Source: Bacteroidales bacterium (GTDB lineage Bacteria > Bacteroidota > Bacteroidia > Bacteroidales > WRLA01). From it: a stretch of DNA of 35,467 nt. Made by a program: the position numbers and the translations under genes. The notes under the pieces were generated by a model. The model was not told where the DNA came from, did not search any database, and worked only from the letters and a program-made list of their open reading frames with translations. This document shows, piece by piece, positions 18,317-28,000 of this stretch (position 1 is its first letter; every line of letters starts with the position of its first letter). The DNA lies in NCBI GenBank assembly GCA_031254805.1, contig JAIRTP010000017.1, positions 1-35,467 of the forward strand. The letters run 5' to 3'.

Positions 18317-19126
18317 TTATAAAACAAAGTGCAAATATAATAAAGCAAACGGAGCGGCGAGCATGGCGCTATCAAAACGATCTAAAATTCCTCCGTGACC
18401 CGGTAATATCTTTCCGGAATCTTTCACGTCGACGCTTCTTTTCAACATCGACTCGCAGTAATCTCCCAACGTTCCAAAGAGACAGATCACGATAGCATAG
18501 CCTGTCCATGTCGCGAAAGAAAATCCAGCAGTAAAATAATAAAATACAACGGCGCAAAGAATCCCGAAAACTAATCCTCCGATGGTTCCTTCCCATGATT
18601 TTTTAGGGCTAATGGCTTCACAAACGCGACGTTTTCCAATAGCAATTCCTACCAAATATGCAAACGTGTCATAAGTCCAAATAATGCAGAAAAAAGCTAA
18701 CAACGCTATTTTCCCGCTATCCAATATTAAAATATTCGCTAAAGCAATGAAAGCGAATGCCACGACAACTGCGCTCAATATCCCTACGCCAATCCTTTTT
18801 ACGTATGGAATGCCTCCCCTGAAAAGACCCGCGATAGGGACTAAAAACAACAGCGGAATAATAAAATGATATGAAAACTCCGCCCACGGAAGCGAAAACA
18901 TACCGCCGGAAACGGCGATCAAGAAAATTAATGACGAAATAATCGAACAAAAAATGGAAAACGCCCGATCGGAATTTTCCATAACCAAAACATTCAATTC
19001 ATAACTGCCAAAAAAGACAATTATGACAAAAAAAGATAGAAAGAAATAATCCCCAAGTAGAACAGACATCACAATCAGTCCGACAAATATGACCCCTGTA
19101 ATGGTTCTTGTAATCAGATTATTCAC
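18317..19126 (-). CDS. cdsA: Phosphatidate cytidylyltransferase (CDP-diglyceride synthase)
   Basis: The enzyme forms CDP-diacylglycerol from phosphatidate and CTP. The 269 residues have about eight hydrophobic segments. The signature near the C-terminus reads SGKILPGHGGILDRFDS, with KKSWEGTIGG upstream, both conserved in CdsA. The start is GTG at 19126, inside the end of the DUF2007 gene (8-base overlap), preceded by AAAGAG; translation is probably coupled. Its product feeds phosphatidylserine synthesis, and the next gene psd acts two steps later. Confidence 0.95.
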   Translation of the reverse strand: MNNLITRTITGVIFVGLIVMSVLLGDYFFLSFFVIIVFFGSYELNVLVMENSDRAFSIFCSIISSLIFLIAVSGGMFSLPWAEFSYHFIIPLLFLVPIAGLFRGGIPYVKRIGVGILSAVVVAFAFIALANILILDSGKIALLAFFCIIWTYDTFAYLVGIAIGKRRVCEAISPKKSWEGTIGGLVFGILCAVVFYYFTAGFSFATWTGYAIVICLFGTLGDYCESMLKRSVDVKDSGKILPGHGGILDRFDSAMLAAPFALLYLHFVL

Positions 19127-19325
19127 CTCTTTTTGCTAAAATTTCTTTCGCTCTTTCTACGTCCTCTTCCGCCACGTGAACCTCTACTTCTCCGATTAAG
19201 AATTCGCTATCGCGTTTGTTGACGATTGCGGCCTCTATGCCGTTTTCAGCTAACAAGCCGACAACTAATTCAGCTTCATACAATTTCCCCGCAAAATAGA
19301 TTTGCGCAAATTTTTTTCCTTCCAT
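19119..19325 (-). CDS. Small DUF2007 protein
   Basis: The 68-residue protein reads FAQIYFAGKLYEAELVVGLL then LAENGIEAAIVNKRD and EVEVHVAEEDVERAKEIL. This is the ferredoxin-like DUF2007 fold (putative signal-transducing/PII-like), whose function is not established. It overlaps cdsA by 8 bases and lies 23 bases after the LUD gene. The constant position beside cdsA in Bacteroidota suggests a role tied to lipid or membrane synthesis (inference). Confidence 0.85.
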   Translation of the reverse strand: MEGKKFAQIYFAGKLYEAELVVGLLAENGIEAAIVNKRDSEFLIGEVEVHVAEEDVERAKEILAKRGE

Positions 19326-19348
19326 GGTTTTTTATTTTTAAAAGTTAT

Positions 19349-19990
19349 CTATCCGTCTACATAGAAAACAAACAAACGGGTCGATCCGTTCACTCCGTAC
19401 GTCATTTCTCCTTGAATGGCGTCCGTACGGCTTGCTCCGGTCACAAAGGTAAGCATAGAAGGCGCTTTCCCGTGATATTTTCTTTGGAGATAAGGATAAA
19501 CGCTTGAAATATCGTTTACTAATTGATCGCTAAAAACAATCACAAAATGAGCTTCAGGAATAGTATGGGCAGTTCGTCCGGTACTTTGTCGCGAAGAGAG
19601 CGCGATCGTACCCGAGCGGATCGCCGCACATTCGCAGAAGGTGACCGCCACGTCGGCTTTTCTCAATCCGTGGTCATAATTTATAAAGGGAATCCCTTCC
19701 TCCACAAAGAGATACTCAATATCGGGATCGTTGGTAAATATCGTTTCGTAACGATATTGATACAATATCTTTTTGATCTCTTCGCCGACTTGAAATTCAT
19801 CCCGGCAATAGATAAAAAAGCTATTGTTTCTACTGAAAACCCTGAATAGATGTTTCAACAACGGTTCTTGAATGGGGGGATACATTGGAGAATTCATATC
19901 GACATCAATAACTTTTTGTTGCCTCTCCGCTTCTATTTGCGCGTCGCGAATAGCCTTCAATACTTTCTCCTTCGACGTACTCTCATTCAT
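19349..19990 (-). CDS. LUD (LutC-like) domain protein
   Basis: The 213-residue protein matches the LutC/YkgG LUD family (DUF162), with VAVTFCECAAIRSGTIAL, then TIPEAHFVIVFSDQLV and PSMLTFVTGASRTDAIQGEMTYGVNG. The 'TGxSRTxDI' type end is the hallmark (here TGASRTDAIQ). LutC proteins belong to lactate-utilisation complexes with LutA and LutB, but neither is nearby, so a lactate role cannot be assumed. It is 14 bases after ftsH in the same operon. Confidence 0.85.
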   Translation of the reverse strand: MNESTSKEKVLKAIRDAQIEAERQQKVIDVDMNSPMYPPIQEPLLKHLFRVFSRNNSFFIYCRDEFQVGEEIKKILYQYRYETIFTNDPDIEYLFVEEGIPFINYDHGLRKADVAVTFCECAAIRSGTIALSSRQSTGRTAHTIPEAHFVIVFSDQLVNDISSVYPYLQRKYHGKAPSMLTFVTGASRTDAIQGEMTYGVNGSTRLFVFYVDG

Positions 19991-20004
19991 TTCGTAATCG
20001 ACTG

Positions 20005-22062
20005 TTATTCTTGCTCGATATCCGAATTATCTTGTTCAAGTTTTTGCTCTTTTTTGTCAGAAAAGTTATTCAAAACTTGTTGCCTTTTTTTCATGATCTC
20101 TTCGCGTTCAGCTTGCGCTTTATGCTCATGTTCAAAGTTACGCAAACCAAATATCTCTTCCAAATCTTCTCTAAAAATCACTTCTTTCTCTAAAAGACGT
20201 TCGGCTAACGTCTCAACCTTCTCCTTATTTTCCTTAACGATCCTGACGGCGACTTCGTAAGCAGATTCTACCATCTTAGAAACTTCTTCGTCGATAACCT
20301 GCGCCGTTTTTTCGCTATAAGGTTTTTGGAATGTATATTCCGATTGTCCTGTCGAATCGTAATAAGAGAGATTCCCGATTCTTTTATTCAATCCAAAATA
20401 AGCGACCATGCTATAAGCTTGACGAGTAACGCGTTCCAGGTCGTTTAATGCACCCGTCGATATTTTTCCGAAATTAACCTCTTCGGAAGCGCGGCCGCCC
20501 AAAGTGGCCGTCATTTCGTCAAGCATCTGTTCTTTCGTCGTAATTTGCCGTTCATCGGGCAAATACCACGCCGCTCCCAACGATTTTCCGCGCGGCACAA
20601 TGGTCACTTTCACCAACGGATGGGCGTACGGCAACATCCAACTAACCGCGGCGTGTCCAGCTTCATGAAATGCAATAACGCGTTTTTCATCGCTGGTAAT
20701 GATTTTATTTTTCTTCTCCAATCCGCCAACAATTCGGTCAATAGAGTCTATAAAATCTTGTTTTTCAATATTTTTCTTAGCTTTCCGTGCAGCGATCAAA
20801 GCAGCCTCGTTACATACGTTAGCAATATCGGCGCCTGAAAACCCCGGAGTTTGTTTGGCCAACATCTCAGAATTGACATCTTTTTTATTCGTTTTCAAAG
20901 GCTTCATGTGCACTTCAAAAATAGCGCGTCTCTCATCCAGATCCGGAAGATCCAAATATATTTGACGGTCGAAACGTCCGGCGCGTAACAAGGCGCGATC
21001 TAAAATATCGGCGCGGTTAGTCGCCGCCAGAATAATAACGCCGACGTTGGTGCCGAAACCGTCCATTTCGGTCAACAGTTGGTTCAAGGTATTTTCCCGT
21101 TCGTCGTTACTTCCCGAAAACGCATTTTTTCCACGGGCGCGTCCGATGGCGTCGATCTCGTCAATGAAGATAATACAAGGCGCCTTTTCTTTTGCCTGAT
21201 AGAAAAGATCTCTGACGCGCGACGCGCCGACGCCTACGAACATCTCTACAAAATCAGAGCCCGACAAAGAAAAAAACGGCACTTTTGCTTCGCCTGCAAC
21301 AGCTTTTGCCAATAATGTTTTTCCGGTTCCGGGAGGGCCTACCAACAATGCTCCTTTAGGAATTTTTCCTCCTAAAGCAGTATATTTCTGAGGATTTTTG
21401 AGAAAATCGACAATTTCCATCACTTCAATTTTAGCCTCTTCTTGTCCGGCTACATCTTTAAATGTGACATTGACGGAGGTATCTTTGTCGATAAGCTGCG
21501 CCTTTGATTTTCCCATGTTAAAAATTCCGCCGCCTCCGGCTCCGCCGCCGCTGTTACGAATCATTCGTGAAAAAATAAACCATATAAGTACAATGGGAAG
21601 AACCCATATCAATACGGAAAAGATACCTGTTCCCCAATCCGATTTGCTTTCCCATTCAATGTATATTTGATCCGATTCGGAAATGCCTTTTTCAATTTGA
21701 ACTTTTTGTACCATATCGGCAAATTTCTCCGCAGGTCCGATCGTATAGATATATTTGGGTTTCGGCCCTTGAGAGAGAAAATCTGTTTTAGGAGGCTCTT
21801 CGGAAGATGAATTTACGTAAATATAGGCTTCTTTTTCGTTATAGACGACTATTTTATCAATTTGTTTACCTTCAAGCAGCGCTTTTAACTCTTTCCATGT
21901 CGTTTTTGTAGAAGGTTCGTCCCATTGAAACATCCACATTCCAATAAAAAGAAGCGCCAAAATGGCATAAATCCAATAAAAACTCTTTATGGGTTTTTTC
22001 CCGGTTTTTTTTCCGAGAGGATTATTTTGCTGGGTCTTATTCTTATTCTTATTCTGTTCCAT
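20005..22062 (-). CDS. ftsH: ATP-dependent zinc metalloprotease FtsH
   Basis: This membrane AAA+ protease degrades misfolded membrane proteins and short-lived regulators. The 685 residues run: cytoplasmic basic N-tail, TM1 (about 26-45), an extracytoplasmic domain, TM2 (about 145-167), and a glycine-rich segment. The AAA module follows, with Walker A GPPGTGKT (about 240), Walker [10 protein letters not shown] and second-region arginines ([18 protein letters not shown]). The protease domain has HEAGH (about 467) and the third zinc ligand in [10 protein letters not shown]. The C-terminal tail is charged, rich in Lys/Glu/Gln. It starts at ATG 22062, 3 bases after rsfS. Confidence 0.98.
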   Translation of the reverse strand: MEQNKNKNKTQQNNPLGKKTGKKPIKSFYWIYAILALLFIGMWMFQWDEPSTKTTWKELKALLEGKQIDKIVVYNEKEAYIYVNSSSEEPPKTDFLSQGPKPKYIYTIGPAEKFADMVQKVQIEKGISESDQIYIEWESKSDWGTGIFSVLIWVLPIVLIWFIFSRMIRNSGGGAGGGGIFNMGKSKAQLIDKDTSVNVTFKDVAGQEEAKIEVMEIVDFLKNPQKYTALGGKIPKGALLVGPPGTGKTLLAKAVAGEAKVPFFSLSGSDFVEMFVGVGASRVRDLFYQAKEKAPCIIFIDEIDAIGRARGKNAFSGSNDERENTLNQLLTEMDGFGTNVGVIILAATNRADILDRALLRAGRFDRQIYLDLPDLDERRAIFEVHMKPLKTNKKDVNSEMLAKQTPGFSGADIANVCNEAALIAARKAKKNIEKQDFIDSIDRIVGGLEKKNKIITSDEKRVIAFHEAGHAAVSWMLPYAHPLVKVTIVPRGKSLGAAWYLPDERQITTKEQMLDEMTATLGGRASEEVNFGKISTGALNDLERVTRQAYSMVAYFGLNKRIGNLSYYDSTGQSEYTFQKPYSEKTAQVIDEEVSKMVESAYEVAVRIVKENKEKVETLAERLLEKEVIFREDLEEIFGLRNFEHEHKAQAEREEIMKKRQQVLNNFSDKKEQKLEQDNSDIEQE

Positions 22063-22065
22063 AAT

Positions 22066-22440
22066 TTATTCCTGATCAATTTTTTTGATAATCGCATCCG
22101 CCCACAATCCCTCTATATTGTAAAATTGTCGGCGGTCTTCTCTAAAAATATGAACGACAACATCGACATAATCCAACAGCATCCATTCCTTGTTTTCAAA
22201 TCCCTCGTGCGACCAAGGCCTTGATTTCAAAGCAGTTCGAGTTTTGCGTTCTATGGCGTCGGCAATGGCTTCCATTTGCGGGGAAGAGCCTGCATGGCAG
22301 ATGATAAAATAATCGGCGATCATATTAGATAATTCAGAAAAATCAATAACCACAATATCTTGAGCCATTTTTTCCTGCATCGCTTCTATAATGCAATCCG
22401 CCAACTCTTTTGTTTTTTCTCGCTCTTTTACTTTTGTCAT
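22066..22440 (-). CDS. rsfS: Ribosomal silencing factor RsfS
   Basis: RsfS binds uL14 on the 50S subunit and blocks subunit joining in slow growth. The 124 residues include DIVVIDFSELSNMIADYFII, then CHAGSSPQMEAIADAI and the hallmark WMLLDYVDVVVHIF with REDRRQFYNIEGLWADA. It is the first gene of the rsfS-ftsH-LUD-DUF2007-cdsA-psd operon, with a promoter box 14 bases upstream of the ATG. Confidence 0.96.
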   Translation of the reverse strand: MTKVKEREKTKELADCIIEAMQEKMAQDIVVIDFSELSNMIADYFIICHAGSSPQMEAIADAIERKTRTALKSRPWSHEGFENKEWMLLDYVDVVVHIFREDRRQFYNIEGLWADAIIKKIDQE

Positions 22441-22453
22441 TCGATTTTTTTTG

Positions 22454-22461
22454 CAAAGTTA
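22454..22461 (-). promoter_or_regulatory. -7 box of the rsfS-ftsH operon
   Basis: On the minus strand TAACTTTG (22454-22461) matches TAnnTTTG. The -33 element is unclear. The transcript leader would be very short. Confidence 0.5.
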
Positions 22462-23086
22462 TGAAAAACGCGTCATCTTTTTTATGTAATAAAAAGACTG
22501 TTATAGCATTCTCAATCATCGTGCCATAAAAAAATAAAACGTATTTTTGCCAAAGCTTATTTTGTAAAAGGAGGACGAAAATTATTTTTCTAAAATATTT
22601 GTTCCGAATTCACGCTTATTACGTATATTCATATGCAAATTTTTAAAATTATCTAATCTTATAATGCATGATAATCTTTAATAAATATTCATAAATATTA
22701 ATACTCAAAAAATACTTATACATTATTTTACGTTAAAATTATATCTTAGAAAGATATTTTATCTATATTACGCTGTATGGAATCTCTGACAATATATTTT
22801 TTAAACAAATAAAACAAACATAATTATTCGTCATTAATATGATTAAAATACCATCCGTATACAAGCCGGATAATTACTTATGCTTCTTAAAGCATTATTT
22901 TACAGAAAGAATCGCAACACTTAAAATCTAATATTATGAGACTTTTTTTATATGCATTTTTATTCCAACCGTGGAAATCCTTTCCGACGCTATGCCAACA
23001 CTTAGCAAAATCTTAAAATAATCTCATTTTTAGGTTTTTATTTGCAGGATAATTAATAGAAATGGTAACTAAAAAAATCAGAAGTT
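22462..23086. other. AT-rich spacer upstream of the lysis/Tc region
   Basis: About 625 bases, markedly richer in A/T than either flank, without a supportable gene. TATTTTTG at 22542-22549 fits a plus-strand -7 box. The purine run AAAGGAGGA (22567-22575) resembles a ribosome binding site but no ATG follows at usable distance. A 26-codon frame (22935-23015) and an 11-codon frame that overlaps the next start (23062-23097) are too short to call. This may be the regulatory region of the toxin locus. Confidence 0.4.
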
Positions 23087-23320
23087 ATGTCGTATAACAA
23101 TTTAAATTATTTAAAAGAAGTGAAACATGTCCAAAAACTCACACAAGAAAAATTCGATGAATATGTTTATATTTCATACACTGAAATTCATAGAATTTTA
23201 CAAAAAGAAGGAAACTTTTTCAAAAGCTATCGTACTTTTCTCAAGTACGTCAGCGAACCTAAAATCAATGAACGTATCATTGAGGAAGAGAAGCGTTTAA
23301 AAAACCTCGGAGATAAATAA
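23087..23320 (+). CDS. Small hypothetical protein (77 residues)
   Basis: ATG at 23087 opens MSYNNLNYLKEVKHVQKLTQEKFDEYVYISYTEI, a charged and probably helical protein. It has no signal, no membrane segment and no motif I recognise. Codon positions look gene-like (Lys/Glu/Asn-rich, sensible composition) and the stop is followed by two hairpins, which favours a real gene. It stands alone between the AT-rich spacer and the lysis cassette. A regulator of the Tc locus is possible but unsupported. The name of the family is unknown to me. Confidence 0.5.
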   Translation: MSYNNLNYLKEVKHVQKLTQEKFDEYVYISYTEIHRILQKEGNFFKSYRTFLKYVSEPKINERIIEEEKRLKNLGDK

Positions 23321-23333
23321 TGGAGATACTTTT

Positions 23334-23355
23334 GCGTATCGTCGACGACATACGC
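23334..23355. repeat. Hairpin just after the 77-residue gene
   Basis: GCGTAT (23334-23339) and ATACGC (23350-23355) are exact reverse complements around CGTCGACGAC, which is itself nearly palindromic. It may be a weak terminator or a protein-binding site. Confidence 0.4.
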
Positions 23356-23403
23356 TTGCTCCGTTCCAAATAACGAGGAAATAATAAAACGCTATATTCG
23401 CAA

Positions 23404-23438
23404 CAAGAGGATGGATGACGCCATCCTCTTGTCCTTTT
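23404..23438 (+). terminator. Terminator-like hairpin
   Basis: CAAGAGGATGG (23404-23414) pairs perfectly with CCATCCTCTTG (23421-23431) across a 6-base loop. TCCTTTTAT follows. It is probably the terminator of the 77-residue gene, isolating it from the lysis cassette. Confidence 0.6.
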
Positions 23439-23471
23439 ATCAATCATCCGCGAACACCGGAAATACAACGC

Positions 23472-23585
23472 TTATTTTAGCGCGTAGCAAAATGCTTCTG
23501 GAGTCAATTGAATCTTGAAACTCTTAGGCTGTTGAGAATGGAATAATCTAACTTGACCCGTAACTTCTCCCCCTACAAAACGCTT
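23472..23585 (-). pseudogene. C-terminal remnant of an unrecognised protein
   Basis: On the minus strand 37 codons read RFVGGEVTGQVRLFHSQQ, then PKSFKIQLTPEAFCYALK and a stop at 23472-23474. The frame is closed by TAA directly upstream. The sequence looks protein-like rather than random, suggesting the tail of a lost gene. I cannot name the family. Confidence 0.35.
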
Positions 23586-23666
23586 TTACTTTCATATACG
23601 TTCGTCATGCTTTGCAGAGATGGCGCAACGGATTTCATCTTTTTCAAAAATCGAAAAACGAGGGCG

Positions 23667-23674
23667 TACTTTTG
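23667..23674 (+). promoter_or_regulatory. -7 box ahead of the lysis cassette and tcA
   Basis: TACTTTTG (23667-23674) fits TAnnTTTG and lies 41 bases before the M15 peptidase ATG. No obvious TTG at -33. No other terminator is visible before 34900, so one transcript could cover the cassette and tcA. Confidence 0.5.
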
Positions 23675-23715
23675 CCGCAAATTTATTCTAAATAGCATAT
23701 TAAAATTTTAAAGAA

Positions 23716-24183
23716 ATGGAATTTATCAGTCGACACATATCTTATTCCGAAGCGACGAAAAGTCAAGTCGCTTCAAGATACGGAAAAGAAAACATTCCTA
23801 ACGAGGAACAATTAGCGGCCATGAAGTTAGTCGCCGAAAAGATTTTTGAACCCATAAGGGAACATTTTAAGAGACCTATTGCAGTGACTTCCTTTTTTCG
23901 CGATAAATCGGTCAACGTATTGGCGGGCGGATCTGCAAATTCCCAACATTGCAAAGGAGAAGCGCTGGACATGGACGCCGACGTATTAGGCGGGTTAACC
24001 AATGCGGAGATTTTCCATTTTATCAGAACTCGTCTCCTTTTCGATCAATTGATTTGGGAATTCGGAAGCGATAAAAATCCCGATTGGGTTCACGCTTCCT
24101 ACAAACAAAACAGAAACCGGAAGCAAATTCTCAAAAATCGAAAAAACGGATATAAAACGGAGTATGAATTATGGATTGGATAA
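23716..24183 (+). CDS. M15-family peptidoglycan peptidase, endolysin-like
   Basis: The 155-residue protein is one zinc peptidase domain of the M15 (M15A/DD-carboxypeptidase or L,D-endopeptidase) type. Zinc ligands are His78 and Asp85 in SQHCKGEALDMD, and His126 in WVHAS; Glu115 in LIWEFG is the likely catalytic residue. It has no signal peptide, so it would need membrane permeabilisation to reach the wall, as phage endolysins do. The next gene starts before this one ends (13-base overlap). M15 enzymes are the wall-cutting component of Yersinia and Serratia type 10 secretion cassettes (ChiX, PepB). A free-standing prophage endolysin is the alternative, but no other phage genes are present. Confidence 0.85.
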   Translation: MEFISRHISYSEATKSQVASRYGKENIPNEEQLAAMKLVAEKIFEPIREHFKRPIAVTSFFRDKSVNVLAGGSANSQHCKGEALDMDADVLGGLTNAEIFHFIRTRLLFDQLIWEFGSDKNPDWVHASYKQNRNRKQILKNRKNGYKTEYELWIG

Positions 24184-24488
24184 CACTTGTAAGCGTATTA
24201 TTAGCGCCGTTAACGGCGGCATGCGGTTGGTTTGTCGGAAAGCGAAAACGAAACAACGATTTTTTACAGGATATGCAAAATTCTATCAACACGCTCGTTG
24301 CTGAGAATTCGCGGCTGTTGGACGAGATCGTAACGGTAAAACGGCAAAATGTGGAGTTGTTGATCCAAAACGAAGTCATGAAAAACAAACTGGCTGCATT
24401 GGAACAACAAAACGAACAATTCAAACAAGAGATCACCGATCTCAACGCTAAATTTCAAAATATTAAAACGATTACGCGATGCAAATAA
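24171..24488 (+). CDS. One-TM coiled-coil protein, holin- or i-spanin-like
   Basis: The 105 residues start MDWITLVSVLLAPLTAACGW, a membrane helix (about 3-22), then a basic patch GKRKRN. Residues 30-100 form a long heptad-rich coiled coil (VAENSRLLDEIVTVKRQNVE, LLIQNEVMKNKLAALEQQNE). Layout equals Rz-type i-spanins, though the basic patch after the helix would favour a cytoplasmic coiled coil. A small single-helix holin is another option. It overlaps the M15 gene by 13 bases and the next gene by 10 bases in different frames, as lysis genes do. No sequence family recognised. Confidence 0.65.
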   Translation: MDWITLVSVLLAPLTAACGWFVGKRKRNNDFLQDMQNSINTLVAENSRLLDEIVTVKRQNVELLIQNEVMKNKLAALEQQNEQFKQEITDLNAKFQNIKTITRCK

Positions 24489-24961
24489 TCAGAAATACCT
24501 TGATGTTTTTTGCGCTCTGTTTCGCTTCATGCAAGAGCGTGCAATACCTGCCGGCAGAAAAAACGACGGAAACGATTACGGAAATTAAAGAGGTCGTCCG
24601 AGATACGGTTATTTATATTCCTGCCGACGAATCTACTGCGCAAGCCTTGCTCGAATGCGACAGCGCCGGAAAAATATTGGTCAAAGAGATGGCGATATTG
24701 GAAGGAAAACTTCATGCCAAAGCCAAGATTATCGTAAAAGATAATGTTGTTATGGCGGAATGTCAATGCGACAGCGTCAATATCTACCTGCAACTCCGAG
24801 ACCGCTATCAAACCACCGCAATCAACACTGTGGAAATCGTCCCCCAACTAATTGAAAAGGAGCTGACGTGGATGCAAAAAGCGTTAATTGGCCTTGGCGC
24901 GTTTTACCTCGTCGTCATAGTCATAGGAACATTTTTGATTATTAGAAAGAAAATCGTTTAA
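24479..24961 (+). CDS. Lipoprotein with C-terminal membrane helix, candidate unimolecular spanin
   Basis: The 160 residues begin with a lipoprotein signal ending FASC (Cys18). A Thr/Glu-rich and then mixed periplasmic segment with four Cys follows. Near the C-terminus is a membrane helix LIGLGAFYLVVIVIGTFLII (about 135-155), then RKKIV. An outer-membrane lipid anchor plus an inner-membrane helix in one chain is the u-spanin architecture (phage T1 gp11), which fuses the two membranes at the last step of lysis. Overlaps the previous gene by 10 bases and ends 45 bases before tcA. Outer-membrane sorting of the lipid anchor is inferred. Confidence 0.7.
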   Translation: MQIIRNTLMFFALCFASCKSVQYLPAEKTTETITEIKEVVRDTVIYIPADESTAQALLECDSAGKILVKEMAILEGKLHAKAKIIVKDNVVMAECQCDSVNIYLQLRDRYQTTAINTVEIVPQLIEKELTWMQKALIGLGAFYLVVIVIGTFLIIRKKIV

Positions 24962-25006
24962 AAAATCAATAAATCATTTATTTTAAACATATTAAAAAAA
25001 GCTATT

Positions 25007-28000
25007 ATGGCACAAATAACAGGGACCATTACGGTCAACACAGAAAAAATCTATCCTGAGCATTTATCCTTAAATTTCTGCTATCTGAAAGATAACTTAA
25101 AACAAGAGGTAAAGATTATCTCTTCTCAGGTTTTTAATGATTATAGTTTCGTCATCGAATACGATCCTAGGGAAGTAAATTCCAGCATAAATCATTTTAT
25201 CGAGATACGATATGCGGGACTTAGCATACGTACGAGCGAATTTAGCCTAAACGCCAACCCTGGTTCTGGCAAACCATTGGACACAGCGCCCAACTTTTTG
25301 ACACAGAATATCGATCTTGCCAATCTCTCGTTCACGGTAGAAGTAATCGGCAAAGTAAAAACTTCAAGAGATGTTCCATGCGGAGGGATTACTTTCGATT
25401 GTGAAAAAATCGGACTGGCTAATAACACTCGTCAAAATGGAACAACTACCAACAACAACGGCGAATGCATCATTTTACTTACACAATCATTTGGGCCTTA
25501 TATTAATGGAATTGATCCGAAGAATTATTCCGAACTCAAAACCGATTTAGACGTTCAATTAAAAATTTTTTACACAGAAAACGGAGTCAATAAAGAAGCG
25601 TCCTCTCCTATATTTTGCGATGTAAAAGAGCGTATCTGTTACGATTTTGTGATCGGAGATGAAAGTTTTAGAGGAGCGCCAGATTATGTAAAAAAACAAT
25701 CCTCTTTTGACCGCGTGGCTACATTCCGTTCGCATAGCGGAGAAATAGATTTGAAGTATGTCGAGTACATTAGCAATAAATTGGGCATTTCATTGACGGA
25801 AGCAGAACAATTCGTCAGAGTCAAAAACTTGACCCGCAGATTCAATTGCGACGAAGATGTTATGTTTGCCTTGGTAAGCGGAAATGGCAACGGCGATTAC
25901 CGCGATATTTTATTCAAGACAAATGCAGATCTGGAAAATAACGTATATGCGGCAATAGATAAAAATGTTATTTACATCTCGAAAAGCGGCGTGCCGCAAA
26001 AGATTTCTACTTTGAAAACCGCTTTGATATCAAAATATATCACCGAAGACGAATTTCTTTCTAAGTACGGAACAATAGGCGTATCGACCACTAACGCCAA
26101 AACAAGCGTTGTAAATCAAACAATTGCTTGGATGAACGATGCAGAAGCGCATAACGATGGAAAATCGCTGAACGATTATCTGAAAGAAAAAGGAGCTTTA
26201 ACGACAGCGCAATATAATAGAGCATGCGTATACGATAGTATTGTTTCCGTTTCGGGAGGAAATTCTGCTTTGGCAAAAGTCGCATTGACCAATAACACGG
26301 GATGGACGACCATCGATCAAGTGATAGCTGGGAAAAGCCAAATTACAACGGCTATCAACAACAGCGCGGTATCCATTCCTGAACCGTTTACTTCGGCTGC
26401 GGAATATGCTAATCATATCGAAAAAACGCTGAAAAAAGAATTTCCTTCACAATTTTTGAGATACGACATCACAAAAACTTCGGGCGCTATCTTATCAGGC
26501 AGTAATATAAAAACCTTTCTGACTAATAATTCTAACTTTCAATTCGGAGAAAATCACGCGGCGATAACGCTGGCCAAATCAGGCATTAGTTTTACAGGCT
26601 ATAGCGCTGGAACGCCGAGAGAAACTTTGCAAAAAAATCTCCAAAAGGTAGAGCAATTATATCAATTGACGCCCGCCGAAAATAAAGGAGAATTAATGCA
26701 AGCGTTATGGAATGCCGGCCTAACCTCCGCGCATGAAATTTCTCAGAAACCCGAATCTGCTTTTAGCGCATTGGTATCCGCGCAACTTGCCAACAATACA
26801 ACTGTAACAGCCGAAGAAATCAAAGCGGTTTATACGTTGAGTTCTTCCATTGCAACCATGACAAATTTGGTTATGTACGAAATGGGATTAGCAAGCCAGC
26901 AAACCGGCATACCGGTCATTCCAAGCTATCAATATGAATCCACAGAGGCTAATAACGGATTACCGACCATTAAAGATCTTTTCGGCAGCCAAGATTACTT
27001 CTCTTATCCGGCCAATAGAAGTATGTTAAGCCCCGCAGCCTATTTAATGGATTTATTACAGTTTCTAAAAAATGCCGGCGGAAACAAATTGACAAAATTA
27101 TTACAACGCAGACCCGATATCGAGCATATACTACTTAACTGCTCCAATACGGAAAACAGCATGCCTTATATTGATTTGGTGAACGAGGTATTGGAGATGG
27201 CCGTATCTGGAGTTTCTTCTACAAACCTTCAAACAACATGGACAACGGAAGAGCTGGCAACGTATCCTGAAAACCTTTCCATTACAAAAAGCGCTTATAA
27301 CAGTTTGAAAACCGTTAAAACGCCATGGTCGTTACCCTTTCATTTTTGGGTGGAAGAATACAGAAGTTATCTCTCCCAATTATCGTTGAGCCGCGAAGAG
27401 ATCATCAAATATTTTAGCGCAAATGCCGATCCAGACGCCGTTCCGAATGAAAGCTTACATGAATATTTAGGAATAATAACGGAAGATGTTACGATTTTCA
27501 GGACGCCGACCACCTCTACGACTGTTAAGCCGTATTATAAAGATCAGGCGCCCAGTAACAGGCTCTCTGAGCTAATCAAGCAAACCGAGTTGAATTACGA
27601 CGAGATTGTAGCGTTGTTAGAGTCTTATTATATCAATGAAGATCGTTATATCGCCTATTCAAAACCGGGAGAGGAAGTAAACGGCAGTAACAATGAAAAG
27701 CCCGGAACGCTGGAAGCCACCTATATTCAAAAGAGTTCGGGAAATCCTGCGGTTCCCTCTATTTCCTTTTACGACAAATTACATCGTTTTGAGCGTTTAA
27801 GAAAACGATTAAACCTCAAAGTACACGAATTGGATATCGTATTATTGTATCTAAACATCAGTAAAACGGCCACTATCAACGATGCGGATTTCAACAAAAT
27901 AGCCTATCTTTTCAAGATCAAAGAGAGGGGCGGGCTTAAGTTGGAAGAAGCGGCGTTATTGTGCGGCAATTTCAAATGCAACTCTTATTCCGATTACGTC

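Noticed and set aside
23716..24961. Prophage reading of the lysis genes
   Set aside because: No capsid, terminase, tail or integrase genes within the window, and tcA follows immediately; kept as an alternative in the findings.
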